This document shows positions 19,343-28,800 of a DNA stretch of 40,140 nt, one piece after another. Each line of letters starts with the position of its first letter. The stretch's first letter is position 1. The notes under the pieces were generated by a model, which had not been told where the DNA came from, ran no database searches, and saw only the letters and a program-made list of their open reading frames with translations. The translations under genes and the position numbers were made by a program. The DNA lies in contig NW_014577062.1 of assembly GCF_000485595.1 (NCBI RefSeq), positions 354,586 to 394,725 on the forward strand, given 5' to 3'. The stretch comes from Priapulus caudatus. Its lineage: Eukaryota; Priapulida; Priapulimorpha; Priapulimorphida; Priapulidae.

Positions 19343-20250
19343 AAGCGCGTATTCGAGAAGAAGCTAGGTACTGTAAAAGGATTTAAAGCAAGCATTAGGT
19401 TGAAGGAGGGGGCACAGCCTATCTTTCACAATGCTGGACCTGTGCCGTATGCGTTGAAGCCAAAAATTGACAAGAAACTGAACAGGTTTGAGTCAGAGGG
19501 AGTGATCAGGAAGGTTGAGAGGAGTGATTGGGCAGCGCCGATAGTATGTGTGCCTAAGAAAGATGGCTCGATAAAAATCTGTGGTGATTTTAAGGTGTCT
19601 GTAAACACTGTGTTGCTTGATAACCCGTACCCGTTTCCAGATATCGAGGATATGTTTGCGACTATGGGAGATGGCACCATGTTTAGTAAGATCGACCTTT
19701 CCAATGCCTATCAGCAGATGGAGCTAGATGAGGACAGTCGCCAGTATTTTACCATAAACATTCATAGGGGGCTGTACCACTATACCCGTTTAACTTATGG
19801 AATCGCTTCTGCACCGAGTATGTTTTAATCCATAATGGATCAGGTGTTACAGGGACTGGACACTGTTTAGTGTAGGATTGATGATATTGCGATTCGTACC
19901 ACTCCACAGGAACATTTGTCTGTAGTCGAAGAAGTGTTGGCACGACTATATAAACACGGGATTCAGGCAAAAGAGGTGAAATGTGTCTTCGAGAAGCTAA
20001 GTATGGAGTACGTTGGGTACGAGGTGGACAAAGACGGCAGATATCCACTAAAGGATAAGGTCACTGCGATTAAAAACGCTCCGCAACCGCAAAATGTTCG
20101 AGAGTTGAGATCTTATTTAGGCTTCTTGAATTTCTACGCGAACTTCATCCCGAACCTCAGCACCCTGTTACATCCATTACATGAGCTGTTGAAGCAGGAA
20201 GTAGAGTGGAACTGGACTGAAAGTTGTGCTGAAGCTTTCAAGAGGAGCAA
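19343..20250 (+). pseudogene. Broken reverse transcriptase domain
   Basis: An RNA-dependent DNA polymerase that copies the element's RNA into cDNA. The open part to 19825 contains hallmark Ty3/gypsy strings, among them WAAPIVCVPKKDGS, CGDFKVSVN, the motif A aspartate in FSKIDLSNAYQQM, and YTRLTYGIASAP. TAA at 19826-19828 and TAG at 19868-19870 then interrupt the same frame. The catalytic box just after the TAG reads CRIDD: both aspartates are present, but the tyrosine expected in the YxDD box is an arginine. The frame reopens at 19871, with the thumb and connection region reading YVGYEVDKDG and LRSYLGFLNFYANFIPN. The enzyme is inactive as written. Confidence 0.92.
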
Positions 20251-20827
20251 AACTGCGCTTTTAGAAAGTAACGCGTTAGTGCTCATACTTGCGACCGATG
20301 CTTCACCCTATGGGGTAGGAGCTGTGATTTCGCACGAGATTGATGGAGAGGAGCGACCAGTGGCATTTGCCTCCAGAACTCTCCCACCTAGTGAACAGAA
20401 ATATTTGCAAATTAAAAAAGAAGCGCTTGCGATCGTTTATGGAGTTCGTAAATTCAATAAATATCTCTATGGACGTCAGTTTGATCTCTTCACGGACCAT
20501 CAACCGTTGGTAAAGATCTTGGGTCCCAAGACCGGTATTCCGACCTTAGCTGCTGCCCGAATGCAGCGTTGGGCAGTAATCCTACAAACCTATCAGTATA
20601 CTGTGTCTTATCGCCGATCCGAGGATAATGCAAACGCATTATCACGCCTTCCAAGCCATGAGCCGGTAGAACGCAAAGATGTCGAGACAGCAGAGACATT
20701 CTTTTTCTCCAGCCTGGAGAAGCTGCCAGTCAGAGCAAAGGACATTGCAAAACGCACTAGTAGGGACACTGAGTTGAGGAGAGTAGAGTGCGTCACTACA
20801 TCCAGAATGGTTGGCCTGGATATTTGA
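20251..20827 (+). pseudogene. RNase H domain of pol
   Basis: Continues in frame from the reverse transcriptase. RNase H removes the RNA strand of the RNA-DNA hybrid during reverse transcription. Visible markers in order are the first acidic residue in ATDASPYGVGAV (about 20290-20325), the Glu of KKEALAIVYGVRKFNKYLYG (about 20418-20480), the Asp of LFTDHQPLVKILG (about 20486-20525), and a terminal RRSEDNANALSRLPS (about 20610-20655). All expected acidic positions seem to be kept. The frame ends with TGA at 20825-20827, and the next domain continues in another frame, so a frameshift lies near 20785-20825. Confidence 0.92.
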
Positions 20828-22160
20828 AGCCTGAGGAGGAGAAGCTGAAACCCTATTTCTTGAGGAGAAATAAACTGTCTACCTTGCAAAATTGCATAAT
20901 GTGGGGTATGCGGGTGCTTATTCCTACGGAATTTCGGACCAGGCTCCTGCAAGAATTACATGAAGGGCACCAAGGAATTGTGTCAACCAAGTCTATCGCG
21001 CGAAGTTATATGTGGTGGCCCGGACTCGACCAGGACATTGAACAGTTAATAGAGGGGTGCACCGTTTGCCAAGCAGTCAGGAGGAGCCCTCCAGTGGTAC
21101 CGCTGCATCCCTGGAAGTGGCCTACTCGCGTGTTTCAGCGAGTGCATGTGGATTTTGCAGAGAAGACTGGGGACCATTTCTTCATACTGGTGGACAGCCA
21201 CTCAAAGGATCATCAAAACACTCATGGATCGAAGTAGCACACATGCGCTCGACTAAACCAGAGAAAACCATTGAAGTTTTGAGATCTTGGTTCTCACGGT
21301 ATGGGCTACCCGAAACATTGTGTTCAGATAACGGACCGCAATTCATAGCAGAAGAGTTTGCGCTGTTCTTGAAACGGAATGGTGGCCGCCATATTCTTGT
21401 TCCACCCTATCACCCAGCCTCTAACGGAGCTGCAGAGAGGTCAGTGCAAATTGTCAAGAGAGCACTACTGAAGGAAATCGAGAAAGTGAAGCAAGGGGGT
21501 GAAAATCTGCCTATGGGACATCGACTGGCAAATTGCTTGATCCGCTACAGGAATACACCGCATTCCGTTACTGGACAGACACTGTCAGAACTGTTCCTTG
21601 GCCGCAGAGCACGTACAAGATTCAGCGTGCTAGTGCCAAATCTTGAAGAGCATGTAGTTGACAAACAGTCGCAGCAGAAATATCAGCATGATCGAAGCAG
21701 AGTGAAATTCCGTGAATTTGGACCGAATGATGCTGTCAGTGTAAAAAATCATAGTGACTCTAACACTAAGTGGTCTCTGAGAACAGTGGTGAAATGCATG
21801 GGACCAACATCCTATTTGGTTCGGGTTGGGCGTAGTTTGAGGCATGTCCATGTAAACCACCTACTCAAGTTTGAGGGCAAGAAGGGGTTAACGGAGCCAG
21901 AGAATGCTGTGTTGGAAAAGCCTGGGGAGTTTTACCCTCCAGTTGGTCCTAGACTGGCCACAGTTCCAAAAGACAGTGTTGATTCTCCAATAGTAAGCAC
22001 TCAGCAGCCCACCGAGACTGCTATTCCTAGTGAGAACAATGACCTTGATCTGGGGACACACGCTAGTTCTAATTCTAGCCCTGTGGTTCCAGAGACTCCT
22101 GTTGTTTCACTCAAGGTGTCTACCCGTATCCGCAAACCGGTAGACAGACTCAATTTATGA
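20788..22160 (+). pseudogene. Integrase domain of pol, frameshifted
   Basis: Integrase inserts the cDNA and makes the 5-bp target duplication seen here. The N-terminal zinc-binding part (HHCC type) shows ELHEGHQG and GCTVCQ (about 20955-21075). The catalytic core has all three acidic residues: Asp at 21151-21153 (HVDFAEK), Asp at 21327-21329 (CSDNGPQF) and Glu at 21435-21437 (AAERSVQ), with 35 residues between the last two as in DD35E enzymes. A frameshift between about 21205 and 21225 separates the first Asp from the other two. The C-terminal part has GPTSYLVRVG (about 21801-21830), a GPY/F-like module, and a Pro/Ser/Thr-rich tail to the TGA at 22158-22160. No chromodomain was recognised. 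Confidence 0.93.
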
Positions 22161-22472
22161 ACGGACTATAGGCCTACAGTGCCTACTGTGTTCAGTGTTG
22201 TGAAATTGACAGTATGGCTATTTGCCGAGTTCACGAGTTAAAGTTAGTTACCAATTCTGGTTACTCCTCTATATTTTGGGAGTGTTCAAGTGTTACGACA
22301 AGTCAGTTTTAGGAGAAGAGAAGAAAGAAAACGTTACGGTATTCTGTTAAAGCGGTATTTCAGAAAATAGACATTTTCATAATGGAAATTTGCCAAACGT
22401 GCAGAGTAATTATTTTGGATAGTCTAAATAAGACAGAGATCTACAAGTTTAGAGTTGGTTGAGTTTGAGTCT

Positions 22473-22486
22473 AAAAAGGGGAGGAG
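22473..22486 (+). promoter_or_regulatory. Polypurine tract
   Basis: AAAAAGGGGAGGAG abuts the 3' LTR. It is the expected primer site for plus-strand DNA synthesis of the element. Confidence 0.85.
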
Positions 22487-22655
22487 TGTAATGTATTAGG
22501 TTTTTAATAGAGCAATAGTTACCGCTGTACGGTGGCGGCGCCACCCGGTTCTAACTGAGAAATAAAAGATGGATGATTATACGACAAACTATTGAATATT
22601 AGTCCTTTACTAAGGCCGGGAGCCGGGCATAGAGCCGAGGTGCGAGGACATAACA
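22487..22655 (+). repeat. 3' LTR
   Basis: Begins TGTAATGTATTAGG and ends GAGGACATAACA. It carries its own substitutions relative to the two 5' LTR copies (GAGCAATAG, GACAAACTA, GGATGATT), so the copies at 17782 and 26286 are closer to each other than to it. Confidence 0.92.
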
Positions 22656-22660
22656 AAAGT
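22656..22660 (+). repeat. 5-bp target-site duplication of the LTR element, right
   Basis: AAAGT directly after the CA of the 3' LTR. Confidence 0.85.
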
Positions 22661-23225
22661 TTTTATTCTACTCATGCTAGAGATAGCAGAACACGATACG
22701 GTCGGTCTCATTATAATTTAGTAATTTACAATTACGGCTGCTCACGACTAACGTGAAAATTTTTAACAAGCATCGCATTATTATAGCAAAATTTTTACCG
22801 CATCAATTTCGCATACTTGGACAACCGAGTTTTGCTTGAATCTTGGTGTAAGAATAAAATAATTGCATCCCATTTGTTATCTAAAATTACGAAGCACTCC
22901 GTCACTAATATATAGGTATGATGCCCGCATGCATGTTCTAGGCATATTACCTCCAAGAATTACAAAGAGTCGTTGAGTCAATGTCCAAGTGTTTACGCGA
23001 GATAATATTAACAGTCTGTATTTCAATACAGTATATAGTATATTTACTATATTCCGTTGAAACGCAATATGTCGTCAAAATATCAGTTATCTATTAAACT
23101 TATAACATCTTCGCAGGTTGGCATTCTTGCGAGAACTCATTGTGTGTGAATTACATATTAAAGTTTGTTTCACAACTTGGCGCCTCGTCTCTAGTTGGAT
23201 TGCATTGGCGCTCAACGTCATATTA
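22661..23225. other. No gene seen
   Basis: A+T-rich spacer. A short imperfect hairpin of about 18 bp per arm with a 4-base loop lies near 23019-23060. Confidence 0.55.
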
Positions 23226-23398
23226 TACGTGACATCATACGTGACATCATACGTGACATCATACGTGACATCATACGTGACATCATACGTGACATCATAC
23301 GTGACATCATACGTGACATCATACGTGTCACCATACGTGACATCATACGTGTCACCATACGTGACATCATAATGACATTATACGTGACATTATACGTT
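23226..23398 (+). repeat. 12-bp minisatellite (ACGTGACATCAT)n
   Basis: About 13 units. The first nine are ACGTGACATCAT. Towards the right, ACGTGTCACCAT alternates with the standard unit before decay to AATGACATTAT. The unit length is a multiple of three, so the repeat stays open in several frames (YVTS or DIIR repeats). I take these frames as artefacts. Confidence 0.93.
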
Positions 23399-25791
23399 GA
23401 AATGCTTCATGAAGCCGACTACATAAACATTAATAGTGATTATATATATAAGAGAACTAAAATAATTGTCCTCATAGAGATAAAGTTCCTCTTTAGAGAA
23501 CAAGGAGCAAAAAACGTCAGCCATCAAATTTATTCTAAAGGACGGCGCTATAAATTCTGTATATAGATGGGGATTTAAAGAGAGAAATTAATAGACATAT
23601 ATTATTCATATTTGCATTAATATTAACTAAAATGCGGGAATATTATATGCACTGACGTTGGAAGCAGTGTCCGAAAAAAAAAATGACTGTATTAGCAAAT
23701 AGATCTATATACTAAAAGGTACTGACGAGTAAAACGGCTTAAATAAATTTACGTATTATTTTTCATTACCGGCTTTAAAAATTTAGCAAGGCTTGCAATC
23801 GTATTACCACTGATGCGTGTATAGCTATATATAGAACAAAATCGTCGGAAACTGCAAAACAGCCGCGATGACGAATTGAAAATATCTGCGCATGCGCACA
23901 GTCGTATGTCATCCTCGCACAGGGCGGGCTCCCTATGTAATATCTTACTGATTGCAGTCGGCAGTTATCTGAGCAATAAGTCATAGTGCGTGGCTAGATA
24001 ATGACACAAAAAATATTACGAGACTCGCAAATCTTTAACAGGCCCTCCCGTTCTAATTATAAATCAATAGAATCTCGTAATTAACGTTTAATTACGCGCT
24101 AATTTTTATAAAGTACGAATTTTTGAAATAATAAAATAATAGAATCGTAAGCTGATTACTCGGCAACGTTATTTCATACCATTTACGTAGGAAAAGTAGA
24201 GGGTTATTAAATAATCCGAGCAAAATGCATGAGCTTGTTGAATCCCCATGGCCTTCTAAGACGTGGCGTCTAATCGCTCAATGCTTCATGATTGTATTTT
24301 ATTTTATATTTTTTTATTGTATCGTATTTTATGGAGCACACCATCCAGCTGAACTATTACTCATCAAAATTTATCAGTAACAGCGCAGCGACGGGTGAGG
24401 CAACCGCTTCATTGTCGTCGCTTCCGTCACAGACAGACGCAGAAAGCGTGTGTATGTCGACTAAAAGACTATAAAAAAAAACTAAAAAGCATCTAGCTCC
24501 CTGAACCACACCTTTAATGGCATTTAAATCCCACATTCCTTATCTTGCCGAAAGAATAAACGATATCCCAATGGTGGCAGAACTACACTCTATTCTATCG
24601 AGCACGAAGGAGGCCATTTTGTTGAGATACCTTTTCATAAACATGGCACGAGCCTTTTCAATGTTTTCGAGTTATGTCAAATGCATCAATAGATGTTTAG
24701 GCCTACGCTAGCTCGATAGACACTAGCAACGATGATCGTGTGCACGCCGCCCGCACTCGCTAAATCCGTTACAGGTTGACCAACCTGAGCATACGAGACA
24801 TATATAGCAGGCGTACGTGCCCCAGTCTGGTGACTCCTTGTATGTGGTGGCCTATAATCTGCTTACAGCTCGTTACGTAAAGCTCTTATGTGATTACAAA
24901 CGAGTAATCACTCGCTTTCCATTAGACAAAGACGTTACGGATCACAGATTAACTACCACAGGTGTGCCACTCCGTGTGCAATACGACCAAGGAGGCACTG
25001 CGCATAGAGGTAACGAGTCTCACTAGATCACGACGACATAAACCACGTTACTCGTGACGGAAGCGTTGGGTCGTATTAAAATTTAAAAAGGCTGACAGCG
25101 ATGTCAATGATAATTATGCAATGTGGCGCGCGTTTCTTGCAAAATTACAGCATCGTGAGACAGTGACGGAAGTTATGGTCGCACTTATACGGCCCGGTTC
25201 AACACGTTCATATAAGTTTTCAAATTAAATTCAAAATCACACGACGGTTTTTCTCGCGTTGTGAGCTTTCGTGACTATCGTTGCGCTGTGACGTTGATTA
25301 CTGACCGAAGTTATTTGCTCAACGTGCGCATATTACGCAAGCCTCGCGCATATATACGTCCTAGCTGACATCAGCATACCACCAACTAGTCCTATACGCT
25401 ATAAGAGCATGTAATTTCGTACGAGTTTATTAGATTGCCTTTCTATTTTCAAAGAGAAAACTTCGCGAAATTAACGGCGTTTTATTCGCACGCAAGCTCG
25501 ACGCTCTCTCCTCGCGCTTATTTCATTCTCGTTCTCTCACACACTGTCTCTTTCTAGCGCGTCCTCCGTCGTTTTTCTCGGATTTCATCTTTCCATTGCT
25601 CTCTGTCTCTCTCACACGTTTCCTCGTTTAACACGTAGATATTTTTCTCTTTCGTCTTTACGATATTCCCGCGGCGTTTCATGTCATCGAGAGCTGCTCA
25701 TTATGCGTACGTATAAGCAGTGAGTATAAAGCAGTGCGAATAACATCACATATATATATGTCTATTTCCTTCGTGTTCCCAAACGCGCGCG

Positions 25792-25794
<3 letters not shown>
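23399..25794. other. No gene seen
   Basis: Nearly 2.4 kb without a repeat I recognise or an open frame above 70 codons. The right third (25500-25690) is pyrimidine-rich. An unannotated non-coding exon or regulatory element cannot be excluded. Confidence 0.5.

Positions 25795-25845
<51 letters not shown>
25795..25845. repeat. (GT)n microsatellite
   Basis: A pure GT run of roughly 25 units followed by degenerate GTGTGC and GAGAGG DNA. Confidence 0.97.
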
Positions 25846-25850
<5 letters not shown>

Positions 25851-26139
25851 GTTTTGTGCATGTGTGTGTGCGCGAGAGAGGGAGAGGGCGAGTGCGAAAG
25901 AAATATAGAACGTAATATAGAAAGAGTAAGTGGTGAGAATCATCAAATCAGATGTCAATTATCCATCATCTGAGCACATATTTCATCAGCAAAAGAGTCA
26001 AGGTTGACTGGTGACAACATGCACCTGCTTCAGTCCTTGAAATGTCACAAAGTCAGCAGACTAATTAATAAATCACTTAGCTTAGTTTTAAAACAGGCAG
26101 TGTTAGAAAGGTTTGCAGTCCATTTAATAGGGCCGTGCC

Positions 26140-26212
26140 TGCTACTGCGACTGCTACTGCTACTGCTACTGTCGCTGCCACTGCCGCTGCCACTGCCACT
26201 GCTACTGCCAGT
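26140..26212. repeat. CTGCTA/CTGCCA hexamer tract
   Basis: Repeats of ACTGCT and ACTGCC ending exactly where the duplicated retrotransposon flank begins (26216). Confidence 0.85.
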
Positions 26213-26285
26213 GCATTTAACCTTTGTTAAACATACTTACAGCAGCGTACGGTAATAACATGCACGGTGTAATTGTAATAAAAGT

Positions 26286-26458
26286 TGTAATGTATTAGGT
26301 TTTCAATAGAGTAATAGTTACCGCTGTACGGTGGCGCCGCCACCCGGTTCTAACTGAGAAATAAAAGATGAATGAATGATTATACGACAAGCTATTGAAT
26401 ATTAGTCCTTTACTAAGGCCGGGAGCCGGGCATAGAGCCGAGGTTCGAGGACATAACA
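26286..26458 (+). repeat. LTR of the truncated copy
   Basis: 173 bp, TGTAATGTATTAGG to GAGGACATAACA. It shares the substitutions of the 17782 LTR but lacks most of that copy's indels. Confidence 0.9.
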
Positions 26459-26494
26459 GTGGCGACGAGGTAGTTAAAATCTTGGAGATTCGTT

Positions 26495-27195
26495 GGATGC
26501 ATGATGGCAGCCATAAGTTTGGAAATTGGAGCCGTAAGGCCGTTCGATATGACAGGGCATGCTTCCAAGTTGGGACCACGCTGAACCAAATGGAAGAAAT
26601 CGTTCCAGTACTTTCTCGACGCAAAAGCGGTGGTAAATGCGCCACAAAAACGGGCATTGTTGCTGCACACGGCGGGGCCAGAAGTACAAGAACTGTTTGA
26701 CACTTTGCCAGACCCTGGTCCAGGCCCAACCAGAGTAGATGCGAACGGGAGGGAAATCCCGGAGGCATCATGTGTGTATACAAATGCTGTACGTACATTG
26801 GATAGATACTTTATCACTAAGGTCAATGAGCCCTATGAAAGACATGTTTTCCGTGGATTGTCTCAGGATTCTGGGGAGACTGTAGATAAATTTGTGTCAC
26901 GTCTTCGTGCCCAGGCAAAGTTCTGTAATTTCCAGAATGTTGACGAGGAAATTCGGGATCAGTTGATTGAATAGTGTTCTTCAGCTAAACTGAGGCGAAA
27001 ATGTCTTGAGCAAGACAGACTAACATTAGCCAGAGCTTGTGAGTTGGCGCGTGCATATGAAGCTGTAGACTATCAGATTAAGTCAATGGGTAGTAGTGAG
27101 GCCACGAGTAGTGAAAATGGAACCATTCAGTTTCAGTCAGCCGTGAAAAGTTCAGCGCACAAGGGTGGCTATGGTAAGCCATCCAAGTTCAAAAA
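26495..27195 (+). pseudogene. gag fragment of the truncated copy
   Basis: Starts at the same ATG region as the first copy and shifts frame at least once before 26630. From 26630 it is open to a TAG at 26972-26974, and the same frame is open again from 26975 to the gap. The capsid-type stretch reads QKRALLLHTAGPEVQELFDT (about 26644-26703) and RLRAQAKFCNFQNVDEEIRD (about 26900-26960), fitting Ty3/gypsy gag. The TAG is shared with the first copy, so it predates the duplication or reflects the same locus. The nucleocapsid knuckles are lost to the gap. Confidence 0.75.
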
Positions 27196-27205
27196 NNNNN
27201 NNNNN
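27196..27205. other. Assembly gap
   Basis: Ten N. The retrotransposon block ends on its left and unrelated CA-repeat DNA begins on its right, so continuity across this point is not established. Confidence 0.99.
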
Positions 27206-27213
27206 ACTCAATC

Positions 27214-27258
27214 ACGCACGCGCACGCGCACGCGCAAGCACGCACGCATGCACACACG

Positions 27259-27298
<40 letters not shown>
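27214..27298. repeat. (GCAC)n/(CA)n microsatellite
   Basis: GCAC units pass into a pure CA run. A matching but more degenerate CA tract stands in the same place before the other copy of the 1.4-kb repeat (33208-33350). Confidence 0.93.
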
Positions 27299-27299
<1 letters not shown>

Positions 27300-28255
27300 A
27301 TTACCAGGCCAAACATGTTCACGTCTAATCCTTGTATATGATCGAGCTTATTTCGAATTTCCGTTTCGCGCCATGTCTTTCTGTCAGCGTTAATTTCTCT
27401 TTGCGAATGCGATCCTCCTCATTGCTGTGCGAAAGCTTGTGTACACAGCCAGCCTCACTCATCGAGTGCGTGTGAGAGACAACGGTGCTGACATGGAGCG
27501 AGACCGAAGGAAGCTGGCTATGCACAGCTCTTGCCTGTCATTGACCGCTCTGCCCTTTGCGTCAGTCTCCTTCCATACAAATGAGCTATATAGCTTGCGC
27601 CTGTCTCGTGTTTTCACACGCGAAGTGATACTTTCACAGACCCACGCATTGCCAGCGCCTGCGATCCTCGTGGTGTTCCGCTGATGTCGGATTTATGATG
27701 ATAATGAGAAATGTTGCGTAGATATATTCATATAGAGATTACCACGCTCACAAATCGTCAGAGTATTTTGCAAAATTACAGTTTGAATTGAGCAGTAATC
27801 AACACGAGCATTTTAACGCAATGGCACGCAGCCTGTTTGTGCGACGTGACGTAACAAGAAATAACACCGTATCACGAACCGTGTATTCAGCTTTGAATGC
27901 GGGAATGTTTAAACCTCCATTTACAGCGAAGCAAAATGAACTCAACGGCCACCTGCTCACACACATGTTTTTACATTTGCTCTATGAAAAGTTAAAACGA
28001 AAATATTTACCTATCTTTTCTATGTGTTTTCAGAAAACACAATGGCCCCGACTATTGCAGTCTGAAATGCTATCTGTTTGAGATGTGTTAGCTGTAGCAA
28101 ATCAATGAACATTTTCCCCATCGTTTCGCTGAAGGGGTCGTTGTCGTATCAGGTACTACAGATATGTACCCGAAGTACGTATATGTATACACAAGTGTAC
28201 CAGACCTGTATCTTCTCAGCATATATGTACCCTGTGTTTACATAAACGTACCTGC

Positions 28256-28580
28256 CCCGCGGGCGAGTTTTTAAACCGTAGGATGGCGACGCTAGATTGA
28301 TGAATCACGCGTCTCTGATTGGTACGTGCGGTCGAGGTCCTATCCCAGAAACCACCGCAGCCTACGCCCTACTCTCTAACCCTAACCCTAGCCCTAACCC
28401 TAACCCTAATTAAATTTAATTAATTAATTAAAATTTAATGATTGGTGCATGCATCGGTGCGGTGGTTTCTGGGATAGCCTGCTGTGAGGGGTAAACCCAA
28501 CGCACCAATCAGAGACGCGTGATACATCAATCTGGCGTCGCCATCCTACGGTTTAAAAACTTGCGCCCCGCGAGCAGCAT
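28256..28580. repeat. Inverted repeat with telomere-like core inside copy A
   Basis: The left arm (about 28266-28325) and right arm (about 28503-28567) are reverse complements through TTTTTAAACCGTAGGATGGC and CACGCGTCTCTGATTGGT. A second inner pair, TATCCCAGAAACCACCGCA (28341-28359) and its complement (about 28458-28477), is nested inside. The centre holds CCCTAA repeats (28376-28409) followed by a palindromic TTAATT-rich stretch. I could not find a clean target duplication. Confidence 0.8.
28376..28409 (-). repeat. Interstitial telomere-like repeat
   Basis: Five or six CCCTAA units, one altered to GCCCTAA. They are absent or scrambled in the corresponding part of copy B (near 34475-34500). 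Confidence 0.9.
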
Positions 28581-28660
28581 ATGAAACCACGCGATAAAGT
28601 ACGAGAATGTCGTAAACCTTCAAAACAAGAGAACAAACGCCATTTGTAAATGTTTGTTTT

Positions 28661-28710
28661 GAGATGGATGGATGGATGCATGGATGGATGCATGGATAGA
28701 TAGATAGTTC
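28661..28710. repeat. (GGAT)n/(GATA)n microsatellite
   Basis: GGAT units with GCAT variants passing into GATA. It marks the right edge of the 1.4-kb repeat copy A. Confidence 0.93.
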
Positions 28711-28770
28711 GATTTTTTTGGGCATTTTCTTTTCAACCAAGCGGTCACCAACTGAGTAACGCCATTGATT

Positions 28771-28799
28771 TTCCCGGGCAACGCCGGGTATCCCGCTAG
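28771..28799 (+). mobile_element. Probable Helitron 3' terminus
   Basis: A small hairpin (CCCGG 28773-28777 with CCGGG 28784-28788) is followed seven bases later by CTAG at 28796-28799 and then T at 28800. Helitrons end in CTRR a few bases after a short GC-rich hairpin and sit between A and T of the host, which fits. The 5' TC end was not located and no Rep/helicase coding sequence is present. Confidence 0.45.
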
Positions 28800-28800
28800 T

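Larger units (their letters stand above)
17782..22655 (+). mobile_element. Ty3/gypsy LTR retrotransposon, structurally complete but coding-defective
   Basis: A 4874-bp element. It has two LTRs of 174 and 169 bp starting TGTAATGTATTAG and ending GACATAACA, a 5-bp AAAGT duplication, a primer binding site just inside the 5' LTR, a polypurine tract just before the 3' LTR, and the order gag, nucleocapsid, protease, reverse transcriptase, RNase H, integrase. Integrase lying after RNase H defines the Ty3/gypsy arrangement. No envelope frame lies between integrase and the 3' LTR (22161-22486). Multiple in-frame stops and frameshifts make it non-autonomous as written. Some may be sequencing errors, since several sit in homopolymers. 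The LTRs are short for this superfamily and differ by several indels plus a few substitutions. Confidence 0.95.
26216..27195 (+). mobile_element. Second copy of the retrotransposon 5' end with its host flank
   Basis: This 980-bp block matches 17710-18698: 65 bp of host DNA, the AAAGT site (26281-26285), the 5' LTR (26286-26458), primer binding site, and gag up to a run of A, where it stops at the assembly gap. Sharing the flank upstream of the LTR means it is not an independent insertion. It is either a segmental duplication or a second assembly of the same locus. Its differences from the first copy are mostly single-base indels, and in this copy the gag frame is more continuous. Confidence 0.92.
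27300..28661 (+). repeat. Unidentified 1.4-kb repeat, copy A
   Basis: Matches 33360-34745 in the same orientation. Shared landmarks in order include CGCGCCATGTCTTTCTGTCA, AATTTCTCTTTGCGAATGCG, CATACAAATGAGCTATATAG, a segment with CACAAGTGTACCAG, and an inverted-repeat region with an A+T-rich centre. The match ends at TGTTTGTTTTG. No open frame is conserved between copies, so it is probably non-coding. It may be a non-autonomous transposon or a segmental duplication. Confidence 0.85.

Noticed and set aside
22161-22486. Possible envelope gene in the retrotransposon, which would make it an errantivirus-like element
   Set aside because: Only about 325 bp lie between the integrase stop and the 3' LTR, with no open frame of note.
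23019-23060. Possible microRNA precursor hairpin
   Set aside because: The imperfect stem is only about 18 bp with a 4-base loop in A+T-rich DNA, too short for a typical precursor.
27044-27328. Open frame running across the assembly gap into CA repeat
   Set aside because: It joins gag to unrelated DNA through N bases, so the fusion is not real.
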